Of a stretch of DNA of 59,315 bases, positions 7,470-15,629 are shown in pieces. Source of the DNA: a virus; IMG/VR virus record IMGVR_UViG_3300032605_000018, positions 1 to 59,315 of that record; one strand, written 5' to 3'. The translations under genes were made by a program, and so were the position numbers. The notes below the pieces were generated by a model. That model was not told where the DNA came from, searched no databases, and was given only the letters and a program-made list of their open reading frames with translations. Numbering within the stretch: the first letter of the stretch is position 1; each line of letters opens with the position of its first letter.

Positions 7470-8219
7470 ATGATTGTATATGTAAATGGTGATAGCCATA
7501 GCGCAGGTGCTGAAGCAGTTAACCCACATGCTTTTGCAGAAGATGATCCCTTGTACTGGGCACTGGGCCGACAACCTCACCCAGACAATCTACGTGTTAG
7601 CTATGGTTGCGAACTGGCCAATATGTTGTATGCTGTTCTAGAATGCGCTGCTGAAAGTGCTGCAAGCAATGACCGGATTCTAAGAACCACGCAGGAATAT
7701 CTAGCAAACTTTCCAAACGACTCTAAACCAGATCTTGTTGTTATAGGATGGTCAACTTGGGAACGTGAAGAATGGCTTCACAATGGAATCTATTACCAAG
7801 TAACTGCAAGTGGCACAGATACTGTTCCTCACGAATTGAAAACGCAATATAAAGAATGGGTCGTTATGCAGGACCAGCCATATCGAGAAAAACGCTTGCT
7901 GGAATGGCACACACGTATACATAACTTCCATAAAGAATTGGATGAATTAAACATTCCGCATGTATTCTTTAATACCTATAGCCACTTTGCTCCTATACGT
8001 ACAGGACAGATAACTGTATCCAGCATTCCACATAAAGAGCTCGACTGGGGCAATTCATATATTGACCCATATAATCCAGATCTTACCTACTACAATTGGT
8101 GCATCCAAAAAGGATTTAAAACAGTTAACCCAACGTCTTACCATTTTGGTGTAGATGCCCATTGTGCATGGGCAGAGTTCTTATATCAACGCATAGTCGA
8201 AAAGAACTTGACAGCTTAA
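7470..8219 (+). CDS. SGNH/GDSL-like hydrolase
   Basis: A 249-residue protein with block I GDSHSAG (residues 7-13), a block-III-like SAASNDRI, a strand LVVIGWSTWEREEW and a C-terminal HFGVDAHCAW that could supply the catalytic His. SGNH enzymes act as esterases or acyltransferases on sugars and lipids. Three more divergent SGNH-like proteins lie on the other strand (36140, 36830, 39777). No signal peptide is seen, so it acts in the cytoplasm or on the virion. The substrate is unknown. Confidence 0.7.
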   Translation: MIVYVNGDSHSAGAEAVNPHAFAEDDPLYWALGRQPHPDNLRVSYGCELANMLYAVLECAAESAASNDRILRTTQEYLANFPNDSKPDLVVIGWSTWEREEWLHNGIYYQVTASGTDTVPHELKTQYKEWVVMQDQPYREKRLLEWHTRIHNFHKELDELNIPHVFFNTYSHFAPIRTGQITVSSIPHKELDWGNSYIDPYNPDLTYYNWCIQKGFKTVNPTSYHFGVDAHCAWAEFLYQRIVEKNLTA

Positions 8220-8236
8220 TCATTAAATGCTATTAT
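8208..8236 (+). promoter_or_regulatory. sigma-70-like promoter for the exonuclease gene
   Basis: A consensus TTGACA (8208-8213), a 17-bp spacer and TATTAT (8231-8236). The -35 box is inside the last codons of the SGNH gene. The predicted start point (about 8243) coincides with the exonuclease ATG, implying a leaderless or nearly leaderless mRNA. Confidence 0.75.
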
Positions 8237-8242
8237 AACTCA

Positions 8243-9235
8243 ATGAGATACTTACTTGTAGATACCGCAAACACATTCTTCCGTGCTAGACACGCCGCTC
8301 ACCGCCAAGCAGATACCTGGGATAAACTGGGTTTTGCTATACATACTACGCTAGGTAGTGTTAGTAAAAGTTGGAGAGATCAAAAAGCAGATCACGTTAT
8401 TTTCTTCTTAGAAGGACGTAGCTGGCGCAAAGACTTTTATACACCATACAAGGCTAACCGTGCTGTGGCACGTGCGGCACTTACAGAAACAGAACAAGAG
8501 GAAGATAAACTCTTTTGGGAATCATTTGATAACCTTAAAGACTATCTTGCCAACAAGACCAACTGCACAGTACTGCAACACGAAAATTTAGAAGCAGATG
8601 ACTTAATTGCAGGTTGGATTCAGAGTCACCCAACAGATCATCACACTATCGTATCAAGCGATAGTGACTTCCATCAACTACTAGCAGACAACGTAAATCA
8701 ATACAACGGGATCGCAGATGAGCTCCACACTATTCAAGGTATTTTCGACAAAAAGGGTAAAGCAGTCATCGATAAAAAAACTAAGGAAGCAAAGGTCATT
8801 CCGGATCCTAAGTGGATTCTTTTCGAAAAGTGTATGCGGGGAGACCCCACCGACAACGTATTTTCGGCTTACCCGGGAGTACGTCGGAAAGGAACTAAGA
8901 CTAAAACTGGTCTTGAAGAAGCCTTTGCCGACAAAGATAAGAAGGGCTTTGCATGGAATAATCTAATGCTACAACGCTGGACTGATCATAATGAAGTAGA
9001 GCATAAGGTTCTAGATGATTATAATCGCAATGTGGTCTTAGTCGACTTATCTGCACAACCGGACGATATTAAAGCCAAGATTACTACTACTATCGCCGAA
9101 GGAGCAGTTCTGTTAAATCGCCCTATGGTAGGAGCACACTTCTTAAAGTTCTGCGGCAAGTATGATCTTATTAAGATGTCAGAGATGGCTGATAGTTATG
9201 TTCGTTTCTTAGAAGCACCGTACCCGGAGAAATAA
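8243..9235 (+). CDS. 5'-3' exonuclease / flap endonuclease (T4 RNase H-like)
   Basis: It removes RNA primers or 5' flaps during phage DNA replication. The 330-residue protein has the FEN-family metal site: Asp7 (LLVDTAN), LEADDLI (116-122), SSDSDF (138-143), and GDPTDN (200-205) leading into the helix-hairpin-helix region PGVRRKGTKT. I chose the ATG at 8243 because MRYLLVDTAN is the usual family N-terminus; an ATG at 8162 would add 27 unrelated residues inside the previous gene. There is no Shine-Dalgarno sequence before 8243. Confidence 0.88.
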   Translation: MRYLLVDTANTFFRARHAAHRQADTWDKLGFAIHTTLGSVSKSWRDQKADHVIFFLEGRSWRKDFYTPYKANRAVARAALTETEQEEDKLFWESFDNLKDYLANKTNCTVLQHENLEADDLIAGWIQSHPTDHHTIVSSDSDFHQLLADNVNQYNGIADELHTIQGIFDKKGKAVIDKKTKEAKVIPDPKWILFEKCMRGDPTDNVFSAYPGVRRKGTKTKTGLEEAFADKDKKGFAWNNLMLQRWTDHNEVEHKVLDDYNRNVVLVDLSAQPDDIKAKITTTIAEGAVLLNRPMVGAHFLKFCGKYDLIKMSEMADSYVRFLEAPYPEK

Positions 9236-9236
9236 T

Positions 9237-9413
9237 ATGTGGATAATGTATGCTGGATTATTCCTTGCTACTGGAATAGGTATTGGATTCTTCGGTGCTA
9301 TGTTAGTAGCCACTGTTATGGATTGGCGTCAAGCTCGCCTGGCTAAAAAGAATCTTGTTTGGTCAGAATTACAACGTACCGATTATGAACGTAGACGTCC
9401 TGCGGCAAACTAA
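9237..9413 (+). CDS. Small membrane protein
   Basis: A 58-residue product starting 1 nt after the exonuclease stop. One hydrophobic helix (residues 5-27, GLFLATGIGIGFFGAMLVA) is followed by a basic cytoplasmic tail (RQARLAKKNL to ERRRPAAN). The N-out/C-in topology is inferred from the positive charges. Function unknown. Confidence 0.6.
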   Translation: MWIMYAGLFLATGIGIGFFGAMLVATVMDWRQARLAKKNLVWSELQRTDYERRRPAAN

Positions 9414-9422
9414 GAAAAGTAA

Positions 9423-10169
9423 ATGAATAAATTATTAGTGTTATCCTGCTTATTAGTTAGTTCCGTGGTGTATGCACAGCATAACCCAAGTAATCCTGCA
9501 GACTTTTCGTCTGCTACCTATGCACCAGACCAGTATGTAGATACTGCTCATTATGCCAATGGAGATAAAATTCCATATCTACTAACAGAATATCCAGGTG
9601 CGAAACCCAAGTATGCTGTTATTTTAATGCCCGGTGGCAATGGCACAATAGGATTACAAAAAGAAGCAGACGGTACAATCTTCTTTAATACCAAAGGTAA
9701 CTTTTTAATTCGATCAAGAATACTGTTTGCCGACAAAGAAACTGTAACAGTAGTTATAGATCGGTTTAGTAGCGTTGACCGTATGCGTGGATTAATTGAT
9801 GATTTGCAACGTAGATATCCGGGAGTTAAAATATTTGTTGCTGGTACTAGTTATAGTACACCTGACACAATGTATCTAGCAACACACATAGATGGCGAAG
9901 TTGCAGGGTTTATACATACTTCAGCTGTGGGCAGTTTTGACAGCACTGGATTAAAGAGTAAAAATATTGTAGTCGGTCACATTGGCGATAGTTGTAAATG
10001 GACCAACGGACCAGGCGCTGTTACCCACTCCAAGGCACTAGGTACAGATACTATCATGATGGATGGCGGTGATATCGGAGGTAATGAATGCTCGGGTATT
10101 TCACATCACGGATTCCTTGGAATCGAAAAAGAAACCGTTGACAAAATTAAAGAATGGATGAAGAAATGA
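9423..10169 (+). CDS. Secreted alpha/beta-hydrolase-like protein
   Basis: A 248-residue protein with a signal peptide (MNKLLVLSCLLVSSVVYA, cleavage likely after Ala18). Visible features are a core strand with an oxyanion-type loop VILMPGGNGTIG (66-77), a nucleophile elbow GTSYST (Ser143), and late GDS and SHHGFLG segments as candidate acid and His. Similar exported hydrolases are known, from memory, in proteobacteria, so it may be a host-derived gene. It probably acts in the periplasm; the substrate is unknown. Confidence 0.7.
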   Translation: MNKLLVLSCLLVSSVVYAQHNPSNPADFSSATYAPDQYVDTAHYANGDKIPYLLTEYPGAKPKYAVILMPGGNGTIGLQKEADGTIFFNTKGNFLIRSRILFADKETVTVVIDRFSSVDRMRGLIDDLQRRYPGVKIFVAGTSYSTPDTMYLATHIDGEVAGFIHTSAVGSFDSTGLKSKNIVVGHIGDSCKWTNGPGAVTHSKALGTDTIMMDGGDIGGNECSGISHHGFLGIEKETVDKIKEWMKK

Positions 10170-10333
10170 AAAAGTTTTTATATTGGTACGACCTGCACTT
10201 TACACAAATCAGTTGGTTCACAATCGGCTGGATGAGTATGTGCTTGCTAGTGGACTTTGGCAAGGGTGAGTGGACGAGTTGTGTACTTGATATTGCCCTT
10301 ATTGCATTAAATTATGTATTTCAAAGAAAATGA
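10166..10333 (+). CDS. Small two-helix membrane protein
   Basis: A 55-residue product overlapping both neighbours by 4 nt (ATGA). Two hydrophobic segments (about 15-30 and 40-52) are separated by a short polar loop containing GKGEW. It is aromatic-rich (FLYWYDLHF). Function unknown; the second of four consecutive small membrane or exported proteins. Confidence 0.6.
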   Translation: MKKFLYWYDLHFTQISWFTIGWMSMCLLVDFGKGEWTSCVLDIALIALNYVFQRK

Positions 10334-10518
10334 CTACTGCTAAAGAACACTTGTTAATGTGGCCTGCGCTGGCAACTTTGGCTATCCTGATGGGGTTACT
10401 ATTCTATGGCATTAATAGTTCTATGTCAGGGCAGGTAATGATTAACTGTAGTATTGCGGAAATTAGTCCAGACTATACTCCTGCTATGAAAGAAGAATGT
10501 AGAAAGTTGCGTAAATGA
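10330..10518 (+). CDS. Small membrane protein with conserved Cys tail
   Basis: A 62-residue product. One transmembrane helix (about 11-30) is followed by a periplasmic-type tail with two Cys (NCSIAEISPDYTP, then EECRKLRK). The protein at 21938-22099 has the same design (helix, then two Cys in a short charged tail), so these two may be paralogues. Function unknown. Confidence 0.6.
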   Translation: MTTAKEHLLMWPALATLAILMGLLFYGINSSMSGQVMINCSIAEISPDYTPAMKEECRKLRK

Positions 10519-10874
10519 CATTAACTTTATTATTGATTTGCTTGTTTACTAAACACTTCATTATAGACTTTCCCCTACAATGGGAATATCAGTGGAAGAA
10601 CAAAGGCAAGTATGGACACCCAGGTGGCCTAATACATGCCACACTACATGGCATTGGCACATACCTTTGTTTCATCTGGTTTGATATTACTATAGCATTG
10701 GTATTTGCCGTTGCAGATGCTGTAGTACACTATCATATTGACTGGGCAAAAATGAATCTAAATGCTCATTTTGGATGGAAGCCAGAGTCAAGTGAAAAGT
10801 TTTGGTGGTTATTGGGCCTTGACCAATACCTACACGCATTAACATATATAACAATGATAGGATTACTTGTATGA
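10515..10874 (+). CDS. DUF3307-like membrane protein
   Basis: A 119-residue protein of three to four hydrophobic segments. The order TKHFIIDFPLQ, a GHPGGLIHATLHG segment, VVHYHIDWAKM and LDQYLHALTY matches the polar-residue signature I recall for DUF3307 membrane proteins. The family has no established biochemical role. It overlaps both neighbours by 4 nt. Confidence 0.7.
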   Translation: MTLTLLLICLFTKHFIIDFPLQWEYQWKNKGKYGHPGGLIHATLHGIGTYLCFIWFDITIALVFAVADAVVHYHIDWAKMNLNAHFGWKPESSEKFWWLLGLDQYLHALTYITMIGLLV

Positions 10875-11344
10875 CTGAAATGATTGCTAAACCGATTGTA
10901 AAGAATAAGATGTGGATTGTTGAGCGGTATGGCAACAAGGTAGGAAACATCATGGCCGTGGAAGAAGGCGGATTTGTATATGTACACGATAATCAACGTG
11001 AACAATTTCCTAGCATTAAAATGATCAGTGCCAAGTACAATATTGAATTTGTCAAGGCCGAGAAGCCAAAGAAAGTTAAACAAGATACATACGATGTATA
11101 TGGGTTTCCTACTAATACACAGCCCAATAATGAAGTACTAGATGTTCAACGTTACTTGCCTATCTACACCAAAGGCGCAAAGTCAAAGAGTTTCTTTTGT
11201 GCAGGCTATTATATCATTAAGTTTAGTAGCACATGGGTCCGTGCATACTGCCCTAAACTGATTACGTTAAATCGTTACGAATACCAAGGTCCATTTAAAA
11301 CTCAAGAGCGCATGGTAGAATCAATGAAAGAAGCAAATGGATAA
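10871..11344 (+). CDS. Hypothetical phage protein
   Basis: A 157-residue soluble product of unknown function with a strand-rich N-terminal third (IVERYGNKVGNIMAVEEGGF), a charged linker (KAEKPKKVKQ) and a C-terminal domain rich in Tyr and Phe (KSFFCAGYYIIKFSSTW). It overlaps both neighbours, so it is translated within this operon. Confidence 0.65.
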   Translation: MTEMIAKPIVKNKMWIVERYGNKVGNIMAVEEGGFVYVHDNQREQFPSIKMISAKYNIEFVKAEKPKKVKQDTYDVYGFPTNTQPNNEVLDVQRYLPIYTKGAKSKSFFCAGYYIIKFSSTWVRAYCPKLITLNRYEYQGPFKTQERMVESMKEANG

Positions 11345-11555
11345 TAACGTATCACTACAAATTAAAAAGTTCAATGACAAAGTAAGAGCAATGAATCAAG
11401 CCAACGCCAAGATTCTAACCTTAAATGCCGACGAAGCTCGCGGTTTACATGCTGAAATTTATGATTTGATGGCCACTATTGCCGGTTTAAGCAAGGATAG
11501 TACTGTTGCCACAGAAGTTACGCAGATTACTATGGATGGCGGCGGTTTTAAATAA
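11337..11555 (+). CDS. Small helical phage protein
   Basis: A 72-residue product, mostly helical (IKKFNDKVRAMNQANAKIL, then a second helix to about residue 50), ending ITMDGGGFK. Function unknown. It is the last gene before the interval that carries the late-promoter-like box of the homing endonuclease. Confidence 0.6.
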   Translation: MDNNVSLQIKKFNDKVRAMNQANAKILTLNADEARGLHAEIYDLMATIAGLSKDSTVATEVTQITMDGGGFK

Positions 11556-11571
11556 ACTGGGTATATATTGA

Positions 11572-11579
11572 GATAAATA
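11572..11579 (+). promoter_or_regulatory. T4-like late promoter box candidate
   Basis: GATAAATA matches the T4 late consensus TATAAATA at 7 of 8 positions and stands 32 nt upstream of the homing endonuclease ATG, with AAGGA between. T4 I-TevI-type genes are also late expressed. Short motif, so moderate weight. Confidence 0.4.
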
Positions 11580-11603
11580 AACTGTATATCAAGGATAGTT
11601 AAA

Positions 11604-12125
11604 ATGTCAGCATTCAAACCCACATGGTTATATATTAAGCAACATAATATCACCGGGTTACAGTATTTTGGTAAAACCACAAGGAAAGACCCAATTAAAT
11701 ATTCTGGGTCAGGAAATCGCTGGTTAAATCATCTAAAAGCACACGGATTTGATATAACTACACACTGGTGTCAATTGTTCGTAACTGAAGACTCGCTAGT
11801 TGAGTATGCTACTAAATTTTCCTCTGAAAACAATATTGTCGAGTCGGCCTCGTGGGCAAACTTAAAAATAGAAAATGGCCTTGATGGCGGTGGTCGAATT
11901 AAAGGACAATATACTCATTCTCCGGAAGTAAAACAAAAAATTAAAGAAGCAAGAGCAAAACAACTGAATCTCCGCACAGGACAGAAACATTCTAAAGAAA
12001 CAATAGATAAAATTAAAGACAAAAGATCTCAACAAATTAATATTGGTATGCGTGGTAAGAGTCACTCTGAAGAAACTAAGTTAAAGATATCACAAACAAA
12101 AAAGTTAAAAGGAACAACATCATGA
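11604..12125 (+). CDS. GIY-YIG homing endonuclease with NUMOD3 repeats
   Basis: A 173-residue protein. The N-terminus carries a GIY-YIG-like core (WLYIKQHNITGLQYFGKT, then KYSGSGNRWLNHLKAHG). The C-terminus has two NUMOD3-type DNA-binding segments (TGQKHSKETIDKIKD and RGKSHSEETKLKIS). These free-standing enzymes cut an allele lacking the gene so that it is copied in. It overlaps the next gene by 4 nt, so it is embedded in the operon. Confidence 0.8.
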   Translation: MSAFKPTWLYIKQHNITGLQYFGKTTRKDPIKYSGSGNRWLNHLKAHGFDITTHWCQLFVTEDSLVEYATKFSSENNIVESASWANLKIENGLDGGGRIKGQYTHSPEVKQKIKEARAKQLNLRTGQKHSKETIDKIKDKRSQQINIGMRGKSHSEETKLKISQTKKLKGTTS

Positions 12126-12409
12126 GTCGACCTAAACCAACGGTGCTGTTGGATCATGTAAACAAGACAACATATAAAAGCGAACAGGTGTTAGCCTCTG
12201 AAGGCATCTGGGCAGTATTCTATGACAACCAACCCATCAATCTAAAGACACACAATATACTTGTGTCGTACCCTGGCCCGAAATATAAAAAAGTATCCTT
12301 CTCAAATAGCGGACATGCGATTAATCTTTGCAAAAAGCTCAATACCTTGTTTAAGAGCGATAAATTTTCGGTAGTACTTTTACGTGCCGGTGACAAAATC
12401 TTCCCCTAA
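12122..12409 (+). CDS. Hypothetical phage protein
   Basis: A 95-residue product of unknown function, strand-rich with basic patches (YPGPKYKKVSFSN, CKKLNTLFKSDKF). It follows the homing endonuclease by ATGA overlap. No motif recognised. Confidence 0.6.
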   Translation: MSRPKPTVLLDHVNKTTYKSEQVLASEGIWAVFYDNQPINLKTHNILVSYPGPKYKKVSFSNSGHAINLCKKLNTLFKSDKFSVVLLRAGDKIFP

Positions 12410-12770
12410 GCGTTACACCCAACGTCAGCTTACTAAAATATTTGTAGACCAAGCTGGTATTCCTATTGGCATGACTACTGACATGCAACGGCGCTGGTGG
12501 AAAAATCCCACAGATGCAAACAGTCTCAGATTAAGTTTAGCCGGTCTACAGTTTGTTAAAGCTAATCTTAAAATGCAAAGTTATGAATTTGCACTTTCAG
12601 AAGAACTATCTAATCGCAATTTACTTCAACTCGAACGGTTGTTTAAGGGCATGTACTACTTGCTTAAACGACAAAAAATCATAGTATTTGAAGAAGAAGA
12701 AGCACTGATGCTGACATTGCACGGAAACGATTTAGTGTCGTATTTAGACAACATAGAAACAAACGGTTGA
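12384..12770 (+). CDS. Hypothetical phage protein
   Basis: A product of about 128 residues from a GTG at 12384; a second GTG at 12390 is equally possible. It overlaps the previous gene by 20-26 nt. It contains a basic N-terminus (KSSPKRYTQRQLTK), a mid helix and an acidic C-terminus (VFEEEEALML). Function unknown. The -35 box of the next promoter lies on its stop codon. Confidence 0.6.
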   Translation: MPVTKSSPKRYTQRQLTKIFVDQAGIPIGMTTDMQRRWWKNPTDANSLRLSLAGLQFVKANLKMQSYEFALSEELSNRNLLQLERLFKGMYYLLKRQKIIVFEEEEALMLTLHGNDLVSYLDNIETNG

Positions 12771-12795
12771 CCCCTAATACTCATTAATATATAAT
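12767..12795 (+). promoter_or_regulatory. sigma-70-like promoter
   Basis: TTGACC (12767-12772), a 17-bp spacer and TATAAT (12790-12795). It serves the gene at 12827. The -35 overlaps the TGA of the preceding gene, as at 17138. Confidence 0.8.
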
Positions 12796-12826
12796 TTACA
12801 GTTAGTTAACCGATTGGAATTATTAA

Positions 12827-13504
12827 ATGAAAAATATCAAAGAGATAACACGTAAGATTGCAGAAAACTCTGCAGAGATTAAGCGTCAAATGAAAAATAA
12901 TTCCTTTGACCTTAAAAAATTCCACGGTGCGGATGCTCATGCAGGTGACCTATCTGCTTTTGTATTATCTGCAAAAGCATTTGATATTTTAGCAGCTGCA
13001 CATATTGGTGCATTACCTTACCTTAAAGAAAAGCGCGGTGCAGATGGTATTTTTATTAAAAACGGAAAAATAACAGAAGTAGAATTCAAAACGTCGTCGA
13101 GAACAATTAATACAGATAATTCATTTGTTACTAAACGTGGAGCAATTTATCTAACTAAAGAAGACAATAAACTGCTCGAGTGCGTTAAAAAAAGTGAATG
13201 TGTAAAGTTGGAATCGGCGTTTACTGCATCTTTTGGTGATATACAATATGAATCCAATTTGCAATCAAAATGTAGAGATACTTATCTGATTGCATTTGAT
13301 GAACATACAAATCAAATTATTGATTGCTTTATGCTCACCGGAGATATCGTTGTTGATTATTTACAAACAAGTAATTCGATTAAGTTAGGAACCTTTATCA
13401 AACATGGCAAACAAGTGGCACTTGAATCGGGACCAGTAATTGGATATGCACAGTGGAAGAAAGCACTCGGGGTTACATTGCCATTAAAAAATACCTGGCA
13501 ATAA
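12827..13504 (+). CDS. Possible PD-(D/E)xK-fold nuclease
   Basis: A 225-residue protein. RGADGIFIKNGKITEVEFKT (residues 70-89) has the spacing of a restriction-endonuclease-like active site: Asp73, a hairpin, then Glu86-Phe-Lys88. A helical N-terminal region with HGADAHAGD precedes it. It has its own strong promoter and no operon overlap, unlike its neighbours. If real, it could be a host- or competitor-DNA nuclease. Motif-only evidence, so function is tentative. Confidence 0.55.
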   Translation: MKNIKEITRKIAENSAEIKRQMKNNSFDLKKFHGADAHAGDLSAFVLSAKAFDILAAAHIGALPYLKEKRGADGIFIKNGKITEVEFKTSSRTINTDNSFVTKRGAIYLTKEDNKLLECVKKSECVKLESAFTASFGDIQYESNLQSKCRDTYLIAFDEHTNQIIDCFMLTGDIVVDYLQTSNSIKLGTFIKHGKQVALESGPVIGYAQWKKALGVTLPLKNTWQ

Positions 13505-13520
13505 TACAAAAATTATAATA

Positions 13521-14072
13521 ATGTTAAAAGAATCCTTATCAAAGTTTACTAAAGCAGACTACGCCAAGGTCAAACGCAGCAATATCACTCATGCAGAAAG
13601 TTTGATCATTGCAGTAGATGAACTTGATCGCTTAGTAGAACGTTACAATCGTAATGAACATACTGCACAAACTGGCCGACTACTTCGAGATAGCATGGAC
13701 CATTGGATACGTCGTTATCATGGATATGTAATTGAGGGCGGTATTGGAGCCCATTATACAGAAGTAGGAGTCGATTTAAAGAATTGTATTTTTGAACATG
13801 TTATTCCTGCAGCTAAGGTCCGCGACATGTTAATACAAGGTATATTAACAACTGCCCAGGCGCTGAATACCCCCACTTGTTTTATTAGTAAATCCAACGA
13901 TCGGTTATTACGTGAACATAAGCGAGTGAGTTCAAGTCCCGATTATTGGCAATTCTTTAAACGCTACAATGTCTTTGATACTACTACAAAGTTTACAACT
14001 CACACAGGTAAAGAGATTGATATTAACAAATGGACCTTGCAAGACCATTTTAACCTTTTTGGAATTGTATGA
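13521..14072 (+). CDS. Hypothetical phage protein
   Basis: A 183-residue, mostly helical product of unknown function. FEHVIPAAKVRDML (about 91-104) followed by a second conserved-looking stretch (PTCFISKSNDRLLREH) is reminiscent of HNH-type elements, but the full motif is not present. It ends in ATGA overlap with the ABC/GNAT gene. Confidence 0.6.
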   Translation: MLKESLSKFTKADYAKVKRSNITHAESLIIAVDELDRLVERYNRNEHTAQTGRLLRDSMDHWIRRYHGYVIEGGIGAHYTEVGVDLKNCIFEHVIPAAKVRDMLIQGILTTAQALNTPTCFISKSNDRLLREHKRVSSSPDYWQFFKRYNVFDTTTKFTTHTGKEIDINKWTLQDHFNLFGIV

Positions 14073-15121
14073 GCTACTTAGAAGAAATTAAAAAGAAGTA
14101 CGATATCACAGATCATAAAGAAGCTAAGGTTAAAATACCCGAGCTTCCTACTAATGGCATTGTACTCATAGTAGGTACTAGCGGCTCAGGTAAAAGCACG
14201 ATCTTGAACACATTAGGCAATAGCAATCAGATTCAATTTGATCCACGTACCGCAGTTATTGAAAATTTCTCTACTGCTGAACGTGGAGAAGAACTATTGC
14301 TTGCCTGCGGCCTGCGTACTATCCCTGCTTGGTTCCGTACACCCAACACACTAAGCAATGGTGAGCATCACAGATTTGTTATGGCCCTATGCTTAGATCA
14401 AGGAATCAATACCGTTGATGAATTTACCTCCGTAGTTGACCGCGATACTGCTAAAAGTCTTGCATTAAGTATTCGCAAGTTTTATGATCGACGTGGCACA
14501 ACAGATCCATTGTATATTGCCAGTTGCCATAGAGATATCATTGAATGGTTGGATCCTGAATACGTTTATGACACAGATCTCTGTGTCTTAGAAAACCGGA
14601 GGTCACTTCTTCGACTGGGGAGACGACCAGAACTTGCACTCACCATCAAAAGCTCAAGTGTCGACTATTGGAGATATTTCAGTAAGTATCACTATTTAGA
14701 TACTGCTATCAGCAAGTCAGCACACTACTATGTCTTGTTGTTAGGTGATAAACCAATTGGCTTTCATGCCGCCATACATTCAACCAACAGAGATATTCAT
14801 TCGTACTGGCGCGGTCATCGTACAGTGATCCTGCCAGAGTTTCAGGGTATGGGTATAGGTACACGATTTAGTGATGCCGTTGCTGAAATATATGTTAGTC
14901 GTGGGCTACGCTACTTTAGCAAGACTGCACACCCTAGCTTTGGCGAGCATCGCGAAAATAGTCCACTTTGGAGACCTACGTCAATGAACAAGAAAAGCCG
15001 TGTGGGTAGCTATCTAAACAAGGATGGTACTGCTAGAAAGATGGCCGGATATGGTGGTACAACTACAGTCCGTGATGCTTACCGAGTATGCTACAGCCAC
15101 GAATATTTGGGCAAAAAATAG
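14069..15121 (+). CDS. ABC-type ATPase fused to a GNAT acetyltransferase (COG2401-like)
   Basis: A 350-residue two-domain protein. The ATPase part has Walker A GTSGSGKST (36-44), an ABC signature LSNGEHHR (95-102) and Walker B VDEFTSVVDR (116-125), with a later switch His in ASCHRD. The C-terminal part has the GNAT acetyl-CoA loop ILPEFQGMGIGTRF (about 257-270). This fusion is the COG2401 architecture, found in phages and bacteria without a settled role. No membrane segments, so it is not a transporter. Confidence 0.8.
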   Translation: MSYLEEIKKKYDITDHKEAKVKIPELPTNGIVLIVGTSGSGKSTILNTLGNSNQIQFDPRTAVIENFSTAERGEELLLACGLRTIPAWFRTPNTLSNGEHHRFVMALCLDQGINTVDEFTSVVDRDTAKSLALSIRKFYDRRGTTDPLYIASCHRDIIEWLDPEYVYDTDLCVLENRRSLLRLGRRPELALTIKSSSVDYWRYFSKYHYLDTAISKSAHYYVLLLGDKPIGFHAAIHSTNRDIHSYWRGHRTVILPEFQGMGIGTRFSDAVAEIYVSRGLRYFSKTAHPSFGEHRENSPLWRPTSMNKKSRVGSYLNKDGTARKMAGYGGTTTVRDAYRVCYSHEYLGKK

Positions 15122-15122
15122 T

Positions 15123-15151
15123 TTGTTCTATTAATAGAAATACTATATAAT
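15123..15151 (+). promoter_or_regulatory. sigma-70-like promoter for rubrerythrin
   Basis: TTGTTC (15123-15128), a 17-bp spacer and TATAAT (15146-15151), followed by a GGAG ribosome site and the ATG at 15180. Confidence 0.7.
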
Positions 15152-15179
15152 GTTTTAACTTAATTAATTTGGAGACAAT

Positions 15180-15629
15180 ATGTCAATTACACTAGAAAAC
15201 TTAAAATCGGCCTTTGCTGGAGAGTCACAAGCATTTACAAAGTATATGTATTTTGCCAAAATCGCTCGCGCAGAAGGCCACGAAGATATTGCAAAGCATT
15301 TTGAACACACCGCTGGACAGGAACTATTACATGCACACGGTCATTTAGAATTGTTAGTAGGTAAGCCAACCACTGCTGAATGTTTGCAAATGGCTATCGC
15401 CGGCGAAACAGAAGAATACACTCACATGTACCCAACAATGCTTAAAGAAGCAGTTGAAGAAGGTAATATCGTTGCTGCACTTGAAGCACAAACACAAATT
15501 GACGAAAGCAAAGCTCACGCAAGTGAATTTACTGCTATTCTTGCCAAAGCAGAAAAACGTTTTGCAGCCTTGGCTCGAGTAGAGAAGCGTCATGCAGAAG
15601 CATATCAAACTAAATTGGAGACACTATAA
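15180..15629 (+). CDS. Rubrerythrin, diiron ferritin-like domain only
   Basis: A 149-residue four-helix protein retaining every diiron ligand position by spacing: Glu15, Glu48-x2-His51, Glu76-x2-Glu79, and Glu109-x3-His113. Rubrerythrins reduce hydrogen peroxide using electrons from rubredoxin. The usual C-terminal rubredoxin domain is absent here and is encoded by the next, overlapping ORF. The pair has its own promoter and a strong terminator, forming a tidy bicistronic unit. A peroxide-detoxification role for the infected cell is inference. Confidence 0.85.
   Translation: MSITLENLKSAFAGESQAFTKYMYFAKIARAEGHEDIAKHFEHTAGQELLHAHGHLELLVGKPTTAECLQMAIAGETEEYTHMYPTMLKEAVEEGNIVAALEAQTQIDESKAHASEFTAILAKAEKRFAALARVEKRHAEAYQTKLETL

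Noticed and set aside
14570-14587. 8-bp inverted repeat with a 2-nt centre (GACACAGA / TCTGTGTC)
   Set aside because: It lies inside the ABC-ATPase/GNAT coding sequence with no T-run and no gene start nearby. Most likely chance.
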